From Sphingomonas sp. (GTDB lineage Bacteria > Pseudomonadota > Alphaproteobacteria > Sphingomonadales > Sphingomonadaceae), in the NCBI RefSeq assembly GCF_013812825.1, contig NZ_JACCSU010000070.1, positions 1-64,000 on the forward strand: a stretch of DNA of 64,000 nt. Direction: 5' to 3'. Shown here piece after piece: positions 17,599-25,361 of this stretch. The notes beneath the pieces were generated by a model. The model was not told the origin of the DNA. It made no database searches and saw nothing but the letters and a program-made list of their open reading frames with translations. Position 1 is the first letter of the stretch, and every line of letters starts with the position of its first letter. The position numbers and the translations under genes are program-made.

Positions 17599-17655
17599 AA
17601 TGAAGGAGGGACGGTGGCGCGGGACCAGAAAGACCGCTTCACCGTCCCTCTCATT
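17599..17655. repeat. Long imperfect hairpin after grxD
   Basis: GAGGGACGGTG (17606-17616) and CACCGTCCCTC (17640-17650) form an 11-bp perfect stem around a 23-base loop. Outer bases AATGA and TCATT extend the pairing past a small bulge. It starts 12 bp after the grxD stop. There is no T-run, so it may be a 3' stabiliser, a factor-dependent terminator, or an operator for the glycosyltransferase gene that follows. The rest of this 256-bp gap is AT-richer and probably carries that gene's promoter. Confidence 0.6.
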
Positions 17656-17843
17656 GGCGTGGAACCAAGTGGACGGCATAAATATAGCAACCGCCGTGCC
17701 AATCGCAGAAAACGGCTGTTTTCCGATATTTTCAGATTGAAAGCCGAGGCGTCCCGGCGGCAAACTGTAAAATTCACCGACAGTTCCGCGCGCCAAGGGC
17801 CGCCGATGGCACTTTGTCCGCCCTTTCGGGTTGGGACAGGCGC

Positions 17844-19100
17844 ATGAGCCTCGACGATCCCAACTTGATCGGCCCTCTGAGCGCACCGAGGCTGTTTTGC
17901 GACCTGACCCAGAGCTGGTCCGAGGTCGGCGGCGGAGTGCGCACCTATTTGCTCCACAAGCGGCGGCACATCCTCGATTCGACCGCTCACCGCCATTTGA
18001 TGATCATCCCCGGCGCGCGCGACGAGGTGATCGACGAGGGCCGCGCGGTCACCGTGACGATCGCCTCGCCGCATGTGCCGACCAGCCCCCATTATCGGTT
18101 GCTGCTGCGCAACGGCGCCGTGCGCGAGGCGCTCGAGCGCCATCGGCCCGACCTCATCGAGTGCCAGGACGCATACAATCTGCCGTGGGCGGCGACCTCC
18201 CATCGCAAGCGCCACCCGGAGACGGCGCTGGTCGCGGCCTACATGACCGATTTTCCGACCGTCTATGTCCAAAGGCCGTTTCGAAAGGTGATCGGCAACA
18301 CGCTCGCGGGGGCGGCGGCGCTGCTAGGCTATCGCTACTGCGGCTATCTCTACCGCCGTTTCGACTCGGTCTTCGCACTCAGTCACAACGGCGGCGCGAC
18401 CAAGCTGCGCGCCTACGGAGTGCCGAACGTCGACATTGTCGGCCTCGGGGTCGAGCTGGGCGATTTCAGTCCCTCGCGCCGCGACCCGCAATTGCGCCGC
18501 AAGCTCGGCCTTGGAGATGACCAGCCGCTGCTGATCTATGTCGGCCGGCTCGACCGCGAGAAAAAGCCCGACATGGTGGTCGACGCTTTCCGGCGCCTGC
18601 CGGAGGAACTGGGCGCCAGGCTCGCGTTGATCGGCGAAGGCCGGCTACGCGAACAGATCGCGGCGATGGGCGATCCGCGGATCATCATGCCCGGTTATTT
18701 CAAGGACCGGATCGAGCTCGCCAGATGGGTGGCGAGCGCCGACATCTATGTCTCGGGAATGGCCGACGAGACTTTCGGAGTGTCGATCGTCGAAGCGCAG
18801 GCGTCCGGCCTGCCAGTGGTCGGAGTCGCAGCCGGTGCGATGATCGACCGGGTGACCGAGCGCATCGGACGCCTGGGACCGGTCGACGACAGCGAGGCGA
18901 TGGCCAGGAACATCCTCGCGGTGTGGAATTCCGACCGCGAATCGATCCGCCAGGAAGCCTGCACGGAAGCCCGCCAGTTCAGCTGGGACCGGAGCATGGA
19001 CGCGCTGTTCAGCCGCGTTTACCCGGATGCATTCGCCCGCAGCGCCGAGCGCGGCGCGGCTCCGGCCGCTGCTCTGGCGGCGTCGCTGGCCAAAGCCTGA
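17844..19100 (+). CDS. GT4-family glycosyltransferase
   Basis: A 418-residue GT-B glycosyltransferase. The N-terminal domain has VGGGVRTYLLHKRRHI; the C-terminal donor-binding domain has LLIYVGRLDREKKPDMVVDAF, and the GMADETFGVSIVEAQASGLPVVG motif contains the E-x7-E signature of GT4. It probably adds a hexose to a cell-envelope glycan or lipid; donor and acceptor are unknown. The ATG at 17844 is used; a TTG 30 bases upstream is less likely. No other glycan genes are adjacent. Confidence 0.88.
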   Translation: MSLDDPNLIGPLSAPRLFCDLTQSWSEVGGGVRTYLLHKRRHILDSTAHRHLMIIPGARDEVIDEGRAVTVTIASPHVPTSPHYRLLLRNGAVREALERHRPDLIECQDAYNLPWAATSHRKRHPETALVAAYMTDFPTVYVQRPFRKVIGNTLAGAAALLGYRYCGYLYRRFDSVFALSHNGGATKLRAYGVPNVDIVGLGVELGDFSPSRRDPQLRRKLGLGDDQPLLIYVGRLDREKKPDMVVDAFRRLPEELGARLALIGEGRLREQIAAMGDPRIIMPGYFKDRIELARWVASADIYVSGMADETFGVSIVEAQASGLPVVGVAAGAMIDRVTERIGRLGPVDDSEAMARNILAVWNSDRESIRQEACTEARQFSWDRSMDALFSRVYPDAFARSAERGAAPAAALAASLAKA

Positions 19101-19168
19101 CTGGCGGTTAAAGGCGGGTTCACCTGCCGCGCCCGAACGAGCATAAGCCGTTGCCGGGAGGGCGAATC

Positions 19169-19999
19169 ATGACCGCACGAAATTGGCTGCTTGGAATCGC
19201 GCCGGCATTGGCCGCGACCGGGGCCATGGCCGCGCAGCCGGCTCCGGCGGGCGCGCTTGCCGCACCGTCCGAGGCGACCAAGAAGGTCGCCGAGTGCGAG
19301 GGCGAGAAGTTCGAATTCACGGCCGGCGACACGCGACCGACCAAGATCACGCTGTGCAGCGACAAGGGCGCCGACAAGGACGACCTGGTGCGAATGTTCG
19401 AAAGCGCCGCCACCAAGATCGAGCAGCTCGAAAAGCTCCCGCAGGATCGGCGGGCGGCGCTGGTGGCTCAGCTCAAGGCGAAAATCATCGAAGTCCGGGC
19501 GAGGGATGTATTCATCAGCCCGTTGCCCGCAGCAGGCCCTCCGCCCGGAATTCGGCCTGAGATCGGGCCCACGCCTGAGTACGCGCAATTGCCGCCGCTC
19601 CCCTTGCCGGTGCGGGCGCCCGTCGTGGCGGCACCATCGCTCGCGCCTGGGATTGCGCTCACCAAGCCGAACCTGACTCTGGAATGCTCGACTCCGGGCG
19701 AAATTGGCGAGGGCGGCCCCTGCATCGCGTTCGCCAGGGACACGCTGCTCACCATCCGTGCCGACGAGGCGCTGGGCGGCGACACCAGCCTGCGCTTTGT
19801 GCGGAGAGGGGATGTCCGCGCCGAGCTCGCTCTGGCGCAGATGCGCAAGGGACAGACGCGCCGAATCCGGCTGCCTTCGGAGCTGTGCGCCGGAGTGACC
19901 GGGAGCAACATCGAAATCCAGGTGGTGAGGAGCGCCGGCAGCGCCGCAAGCCTGGGTCAGGTGGTCGATACGCGCGGGCCCTACCAACTGCGCTGCTAG
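19169..19999 (+). CDS. Hypothetical secreted protein
   Basis: A 276-residue protein with a signal peptide (MTARNWLLGIAPALAATGAMAAQ). It has an N-terminal Cys-containing region (AECEGEKFEF, ITLCSDKGADKDDLVRMF), a short coiled helix rich in Glu and Lys, a Pro-rich linker, and a C-terminal domain with two further cysteines (LECSTPGE, GGPCIAFARDTLL). I recognise no family. The ATG at 19169 follows GGGAGGG. Disulfides in the periplasm are plausible. Confidence 0.75.
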   Translation: MTARNWLLGIAPALAATGAMAAQPAPAGALAAPSEATKKVAECEGEKFEFTAGDTRPTKITLCSDKGADKDDLVRMFESAATKIEQLEKLPQDRRAALVAQLKAKIIEVRARDVFISPLPAAGPPPGIRPEIGPTPEYAQLPPLPLPVRAPVVAAPSLAPGIALTKPNLTLECSTPGEIGEGGPCIAFARDTLLTIRADEALGGDTSLRFVRRGDVRAELALAQMRKGQTRRIRLPSELCAGVTGSNIEIQVVRSAGSAASLGQVVDTRGPYQLRC

Positions 20000-20038
20000 C
20001 TCGCCTTTTGCAAACCACAAGCGGGGCGTGGCACAGGC

Positions 20039-20899
20039 GTGATCGTGGATGCGCCATACGCCAAGCTTGAGCCGCTCGAGCCGGGGATCGCCCGAGTGCT
20101 CGCTTCGAACCCGTCGGCTTTTACGTACACCGGCACCCAGACCTATCTTGTCGGGGCCGGCGAGGTCGCGGTGATCGACCCGGGTCCCGACCTGCCCGAG
20201 CATGTCGAAGCGCTCATCGAAGCGATCGCCGGCCGCCCAGTCGCGGCAATCATGTGCACCCACACCCACCGCGACCACAGCCCGGCCGCTCGGCCGCTCG
20301 CCGACGCCACCGGGGCTCCGATCGTCGGCTGCGCGCCGCTGGCGCTGGAAACGGTCGGCCCGCGGGCCGATGCCGCGTTCGACGGCGACTATCGCGCCGA
20401 CCAGGTGCTCGAGGACGGGGAGTGGGTCGACGTCGACGGGCGGCGGCTGACCGCGGTCGCAACGCCGGGGCACACGTCGAACCATCTGTGCTTTGCCGAC
20501 GAAGCTGCCGGCGCGGTGTTCACCGGCGACCATGTGATGGGCTGGTCGACCACCGTCGTCGTTCCTCCCGACGGCGACATGGCCGCCTATATGGCCAGCC
20601 TCGACAGACTGCAGCGGCGCGACGACCGCATTTACTACCCGGCGCACGGGCCGCCGGTGACCAACCCGAGGCAGCATGTGCGCGGGTTCATCGGCCATCG
20701 AAAACAGCGCGAGCGGCAGATCCTGTCGCTGCTCGAGCAGCGGGCGCGGACGATCCCCGAGATCGTCGCCGACGCCTATCCAGGGCTCGATCGGCGGCTG
20801 GTGACGGCGGCCGGCGGCTCGGTGCTCGCGCATCTTCTGGACCTTGAAGCGCGGGGACTCGTTGTTTGCCAAGGAGAGACATGGAACCGCGCCGCCTGA
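20039..20899 (+). CDS. MBL-fold metallo-hydrolase (LACTB2-like)
   Basis: A 286-residue metallo-beta-lactamase-fold hydrolase. The metal-binding motif THTHRDHSPAARPL (HxHxDH) is followed by further histidines in TPGHTSNHLCF and FTGDHVMGWS, the usual dinuclear zinc set. The C-terminal 70 residues look like the winged-helix domain of LACTB2-like nucleases, so an RNase or thioesterase-like hydrolase is more likely than a beta-lactamase. It starts with GTG. The next gene starts inside its 3' end. Confidence 0.88.
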   Translation: MIVDAPYAKLEPLEPGIARVLASNPSAFTYTGTQTYLVGAGEVAVIDPGPDLPEHVEALIEAIAGRPVAAIMCTHTHRDHSPAARPLADATGAPIVGCAPLALETVGPRADAAFDGDYRADQVLEDGEWVDVDGRRLTAVATPGHTSNHLCFADEAAGAVFTGDHVMGWSTTVVVPPDGDMAAYMASLDRLQRRDDRIYYPAHGPPVTNPRQHVRGFIGHRKQRERQILSLLEQRARTIPEIVADAYPGLDRRLVTAAGGSVLAHLLDLEARGLVVCQGETWNRAA

Positions 20900-21603
20900 A
20901 CCGTCCGATGCTCATCGCGGGAATCCTCGCGGCCATGGTGCTCGGCCTGCTGATCGGCGTCGCCGCGGTCGCCGATCGCATTTTCGGAGCTCCCGACCCC
21001 AAGACCATCGCCACCTCCAGCCTCGAATCGATGCGGGCCCAGAACCGGCTGATCGTCTTTGCGGCGCGCTATGTGTCGGTCACCAGCTCGCGCCAGAGCC
21101 GCCTCGGCTTCTCGGCCGAGCGAACGCTGATCCTGCCCGGCGACGTGCGCTACGAAGTCGATTTGTCGAAGCTCCAGCCCGGAGACGTGCGCTGGGATGC
21201 AGGCAGCAGCACGCTTCGGGTCACGGTGCCCGACATCGAGATCGCCGGACCGCAGGTCGATCTCGCCAGCGCCCGCGAATATGGCAACGGCAGATTGATG
21301 ACGACCATCTTCGGCGGCGAAGACCGGCTCGACCAGGCCAACCGCGCCGCTGCGGTCGCCGACCTGCGCAAGCAGGCGATGGCCGAGCTGCCGATGCGAC
21401 TGGCGCGCGAATCCGCCCGGCAGGCAATCCAGCGCAGCTTCGCGATGCCGCTCAACGCCGCGGGCTTCGACAAAGCCAAGGTGGTTGCCCGGTTCGCAAG
21501 CGAGAAGGAGACCGCGGACCCCTCTTATATCGACCGGTCGCGTTCCTATAATGAGGTATTGGAAGAAGCGCGCTCCAAGCGGGCCGCCGAAGGAACGCGA
21601 TGA
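20881..21603 (+). CDS. DUF4230 membrane-anchored protein
   Basis: A 240-residue protein with one N-terminal transmembrane helix (MLIAGILAAMVLGLLIGVAA) and a soluble DUF4230-type domain containing SSLESMRAQNRLIVFAARYV, PGDVRYEVDLSKLQPGDVRW and VTVPDIEIAGPQVDL. The function of the family is unknown. AAGGAGAG precedes the ATG at 20881. It overlaps the MBL gene by 19 bp and nadA by 4 bp, so the three form an operon. Confidence 0.85.
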   Translation: MEPRRLNRPMLIAGILAAMVLGLLIGVAAVADRIFGAPDPKTIATSSLESMRAQNRLIVFAARYVSVTSSRQSRLGFSAERTLILPGDVRYEVDLSKLQPGDVRWDAGSSTLRVTVPDIEIAGPQVDLASAREYGNGRLMTTIFGGEDRLDQANRAAAVADLRKQAMAELPMRLARESARQAIQRSFAMPLNAAGFDKAKVVARFASEKETADPSYIDRSRSYNEVLEEARSKRAAEGTR

Positions 21604-22601
21604 CCGCACAGCCGCAGAGCCTGAAAGGGATCGATCTCCTCGGCGAGATCGAGCGGTTGAAGCGCGAGCGCAACGCGGTGATCCTCGCGCATTACTACCA
21701 GAAGCCCGAGATCCAGGACCTCGCCGATTTCGTCGGCGACAGCCTCGATCTGTCGCGCAAGGCCGAGGCGACCGATGCCGAAGTGATCGCCTTTTGCGGA
21801 GTCCGCTTCATGGCCGAAACCGCCAAGATCCTGTCGCCGGACAAGATTGTGATCCTGCCCGACATGGACGCCGGCTGCAGCCTCGAGGATTCGTGCCCGC
21901 CCGATCAGTTCAAGGCGTTTCGGGACGCGCACCCCGACCATATCGCGCTGACCTACATCAACTGCTCGGCGGCGGTGAAAGCCTTGAGCGACATCATCGT
22001 CACCAGCAGCTCGGCGGACATCATCCTCAAGCAAATCCCCAAGGATCAGAAGATCATCTTCGGTCCCGACCGCCATCTCGGCGGATATCTTGCCCGCAAG
22101 ACCGGGCGCGACATGCTGCTGTGGCCGGGCGTGTGCATCGTCCACCAGGCGTTCTCAGAAACGGAGCTCTTGAAGCTCAAAGCCGAGCATCCGGGCGCTC
22201 CCGTCGCCGCGCATCCCGAGTGCCCGCCGCACATCATCGACCATGCCGATCATGTTGGCTCGACCCGGTCGATCCTCGAGTTCGCGCTGAGCAGCCCGGC
22301 GCAGACCATCCTCGTCGCGACCGAGCCGCACATCATCCACCAGATGGAGAAGGCGGCGCCGGGCAAGGCCTTCATCGGGGTGCCGGGCGGCGACGGCAAC
22401 TGCAACTGCAACATGTGCCCGTACATGGCGCTCAACACGCTGGAGAAATTGTACGTGTCGCTGCGCGACCTGAAGCCGCGGATCGAGCTGTCGCCCGATA
22501 TCATGGCCCGCGCCCGGGTGCCGCTGGAGCGGATGCTGCAAATGGCCGGCCGAACCGTCGGCCAGGGCGACGTCGGTCGCCCCCAGATCAGCGGCGATTA
22601 G
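21600..22601 (+). CDS. Quinolinate synthase NadA
   Basis: NadA condenses iminoaspartate with dihydroxyacetone phosphate to quinolinate in NAD synthesis, using a [4Fe-4S] cluster. The 333-residue protein has the YYQKPEIQDLADFVGDSLDL segment and conserved cysteines in DMDAGCSLEDSCP, TYINCSAAVKA and CNCNMCPYMALN, which include the cluster ligands. The ATG overlaps the DUF4230 stop. nadB and nadC are not in the window. Confidence 0.95.
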   Translation: MTAQPQSLKGIDLLGEIERLKRERNAVILAHYYQKPEIQDLADFVGDSLDLSRKAEATDAEVIAFCGVRFMAETAKILSPDKIVILPDMDAGCSLEDSCPPDQFKAFRDAHPDHIALTYINCSAAVKALSDIIVTSSSADIILKQIPKDQKIIFGPDRHLGGYLARKTGRDMLLWPGVCIVHQAFSETELLKLKAEHPGAPVAAHPECPPHIIDHADHVGSTRSILEFALSSPAQTILVATEPHIIHQMEKAAPGKAFIGVPGGDGNCNCNMCPYMALNTLEKLYVSLRDLKPRIELSPDIMARARVPLERMLQMAGRTVGQGDVGRPQISGD

Positions 22602-23257
22602 GTTCCCGTCTGGCTGTGGGGCGCGGTGACGGGCTTGGATTCGGGCGAATCCTTTTGCCGGAGCCAGATGCTGAGGACGACCAGCACCGCGGTCGACAGG
22701 AACTCGCTTTGCCAGTTCTGGAACGATTCGAACCATAATTGCGGGCTTGTCAGGTAAGCGCCGAGCGGTTCTCCCGCTTCGCCATGCAGCGCCGCTTCCT
22801 CGCCGGCGTGGCGAGCGCTGAACAACCAGTGCAGGAGGAACGAGGCGAGAAACAGCAGCAGCAGCGCGACCCCTAGCGAGTGGGCGTGCAGCCAGCGGAC
22901 GACGGGCCCCTTGCGGACCGCGGCCGGTGCGTTCGGCGCGAAGCGGGCATTCTCGAGCCGGCCGTCGCGCGATCCTTCGTCCGGGTCCTCGGATTCCGCC
23001 GAGCCCTTCTGGAACAGGAAGGTGGTGAGGACGACATAGGCGGACATCTGCAGGAACTCGCTTTCCCAATTCTCGAACACCGTCGACAGGAACTGCGGGT
23101 CGCTCAGGAACTGGATCGCGCCGATCGGCTCCTCGCCGTGGCGCACCAGCTCTTCGTTTTCGAAATGCACGCCAGTGAGCCACTGGCCGATGATGCTGCC
23201 CAGGAACAGCAGCAGGAGAACGATGGTGAGTCCGTTGTTCTTGAAGAGCTTGGTCAT
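22598..23257 (-). CDS. DUF6766 membrane protein with internal duplication
   Basis: A 219-residue protein of two similar halves. Each has a hydrophobic helix, a short His-containing loop, a segment such as FENWESEFLQMSAYVVL or FQNWQSEFLSTAVLVVL, and a second helix ending in FQKGSAES or RQKDSPES. Four transmembrane helices are predicted. I match it to DUF6766, whose function is unknown. It is convergent with nadA, overlapping by 4 bp. Confidence 0.8.
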   Translation of the reverse strand: MTKLFKNNGLTIVLLLLFLGSIIGQWLTGVHFENEELVRHGEEPIGAIQFLSDPQFLSTVFENWESEFLQMSAYVVLTTFLFQKGSAESEDPDEGSRDGRLENARFAPNAPAAVRKGPVVRWLHAHSLGVALLLLFLASFLLHWLFSARHAGEEAALHGEAGEPLGAYLTSPQLWFESFQNWQSEFLSTAVLVVLSIWLRQKDSPESKPVTAPHSQTGT

Positions 23258-23296
23258 GGGACCTCCTGTGTCCCATGCGCAAATCGCGGATCGGAC

Positions 23297-23773
23297 TTAC
23301 GTTCCCGGACCTAATTTTCGCGAATCGGGAGGGCCCTGCCCGGGCTGGGACGGTGCGGCTTTCGCGTCGATCGTCGCGGTGCTCGCGTGATGCTTGTCGA
23401 GGTGGCGCTTGATGATCCGCAAATTGCGGGTGTTCGACCGGAAGAACAGGTCGGGGATCGCCCCGACCCACGGGATCAGCCCGAGCAGCCAGTCGACTCC
23501 GACATTGCCGGCCATTCGGGAGATCTGCCATTTCGACATGCCGATATTGCGCGCTTCCCAGGTCATGTAGGCGCCGAGCGCCGCCGCCGCCGTGCTGCCG
23601 GCGATTGGCACCAGGTCGAGGATCACGTCGAGGCCGACCGGCCGGTTGATGCCCGGGATCACGAACATCCGCTCCATCAGCCGTTCGAGCGCCTCGACAC
23701 GGCGGCGGACCGACTGTGGGTCGGTGCCGAGGCCGGGAAACCGTGTTCTGTCTTCGGGTGGCACGGCCATCAT
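23297..23773 (-). CDS. DUF4112 protein
   Basis: A 158-residue protein matching DUF4112: RVEALERLMERMFVIPG, then RPVGLDVILDLVPIAGSTAAA, SKWQISRMAGNVGVDWLLG and IPWVGAIPDLFFRSNTRN. The two glycine-rich hydrophobic segments may be membrane-embedded. Function unknown. Its ATG overlaps the stop codon of the solute-binding protein gene by 4 bp, giving tight translational coupling; a second ATG follows directly. Confidence 0.85.
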   Translation of the reverse strand: MMAVPPEDRTRFPGLGTDPQSVRRRVEALERLMERMFVIPGINRPVGLDVILDLVPIAGSTAAAALGAYMTWEARNIGMSKWQISRMAGNVGVDWLLGLIPWVGAIPDLFFRSNTRNLRIIKRHLDKHHASTATIDAKAAPSQPGQGPPDSRKLGPGT

Positions 23774-25254
23774 TGAGCGCCTTCGCGGTTGAGCCTTTCC
23801 TCGAGGCTGGTGAGCGTGTGGCGGGCGAAGCGGTTCCCGGCGAACCCCGTGACGCGGTCCGAAACCAGCGCCCAGCGGACGGGGGCTGCGATCGGGATGA
23901 ACAGCTGATTTTCGTCCATCAGGCGCGCGGCCTCGGCGAGCAGGGCGCCGCGCTGGGCCGCGACGGGAGCCGCCCTGGCGGCTTCGAGCAATGGGTCGAT
24001 CTGTTCGTCGCAGATCGGCGCGGTTCCGCAACGGAACCGGCGCAGGAACCAGGCCGGCGAAGTCGACGGTGCGACCGCATCGACCAGCTTGAGGTCGGTC
24101 GGCTGCCCCGGCGCCGAGCGCTCGAGCTTGATGCCGAGCAGCGCCCAGTCGGAAGCGATCCGATTGAACAGCAGCTGCGCTCCTGGGCCTTCGGGCAAAG
24201 CGATGCGCAGGACCGGCCGTTCCTCGGCTCCGAAAACGCGGTCGGAGGCGGCGATCAGCCCTGGCCGGCGCTCGCCGATCGGCACCGTCAGCCACTCCGG
24301 AGTGACCGGATCCGGAACCCCGTCGAGACCGGCTTCGAGCAGAGTCGCTCGGCCGACCAGCCCGGGCACGCCGAGCGCCTCGATCAGCGCGTCGCGATCG
24401 ATGGCCTGGCTGAGCAGCCGGCGAAGCTCGGGATCGGCAAGCGGGCCCCCGCTTCGAGCGGGTGCGAGCCCGAACAGCCCCGCGACCGGATCGAAACGCA
24501 GCGCCCCGCGCGGAAGCTGGACTCGGCGCGCGTAGGGAAGGTCCGCGAACGTGCCGCCGAGCACCAGGTCGGCCTCTCCGGCCACAAAGGCGCGCACCGC
24601 CGTGGGCGCGTCCGATCCGCCGAGCCACAGCTGTTCGGTGCGGCCCTCCTCGCCGTCCAGCGCGGTCACCTGCCGCTCGAGCCGGATGACCCCCGCCGGC
24701 CCACCGTGCGCGATTCGGAAAGGACCGCTGCCTTCGTCCTCGCGAACCAGTGCAAACTCGGGCTGGGCGAGCAATTGCAGGAGGTTGGGCCGCGGAGCCT
24801 TGAGCCGGATTTCGAGCACCCGGTCGGTCATCGCGACGATCTCGTCGACGGCCCCGAGCGTGTCCTTGAGCGGGCTGTTGCTGCTGGCGGCGATCGTCCG
24901 GCGCAGAAGTCGAGCCACCTGATGCGCGGTGATCCTGTCCCCGCTCGGCCATTCGCCGGCGGCCATTCGGAAGATGTAGCTGAGGCCGTCGTTGCTGACG
25001 TTCCAGCGCTCGGCGAGTCCCGGCTCGATCTGGCCGCGAGCGTCGAACCGCACCAACCCTTGCGCGACATTGGTCAACAGGAGCGCTTCCCCGGGGGACA
25101 GCGGCCCGGCCGCCGGGTCGACCACCTTCGGGGTTTCGCCGATGACGACGACCTTGACCGCGCCTTCCGGCTTGCGCTCGCAGGCGGAAGTGACGGCGGC
25201 GACGGCGACGACCAGCGCCATCGCCAGGGCGCGCCGGAGAGCGGACCGCGGCAT
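23770..25254 (-). CDS. Family 5 ABC solute-binding lipoprotein
   Basis: A 494-residue lipoprotein of the peptide/nickel-binding (SBP_bac_5) family. The signal MPRSALRRALAMALVVAVAAV leads to a SAC lipobox. The body has LLLTNVAQGLVRFDARGQIEPGLAERW and SYIFRMAAGEWPSGDRITAHQV, typical of domain I. It would bind an oligopeptide or similar ligand, but no ABC permease or ATPase gene is nearby, which is odd for this family. The ATG at 25254 is used because the signal peptide starts there. It is divergent from the PBP gene. Confidence 0.85.
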   Translation of the reverse strand: MPRSALRRALAMALVVAVAAVTSACERKPEGAVKVVVIGETPKVVDPAAGPLSPGEALLLTNVAQGLVRFDARGQIEPGLAERWNVSNDGLSYIFRMAAGEWPSGDRITAHQVARLLRRTIAASSNSPLKDTLGAVDEIVAMTDRVLEIRLKAPRPNLLQLLAQPEFALVREDEGSGPFRIAHGGPAGVIRLERQVTALDGEEGRTEQLWLGGSDAPTAVRAFVAGEADLVLGGTFADLPYARRVQLPRGALRFDPVAGLFGLAPARSGGPLADPELRRLLSQAIDRDALIEALGVPGLVGRATLLEAGLDGVPDPVTPEWLTVPIGERRPGLIAASDRVFGAEERPVLRIALPEGPGAQLLFNRIASDWALLGIKLERSAPGQPTDLKLVDAVAPSTSPAWFLRRFRCGTAPICDEQIDPLLEAARAAPVAAQRGALLAEAARLMDENQLFIPIAAPVRWALVSDRVTGFAGNRFARHTLTSLEERLNREGAQ

Positions 25255-25361
25255 GGTGCGCCGTGTAGCCTCAATCACCGGTTCAGCAAATGTCTGGATA
25301 TATGCTCGGCACTGTTTTACTGGACTAAGGCAGTTGGCGAGTCCCGCAAGAAGGATCGTGG

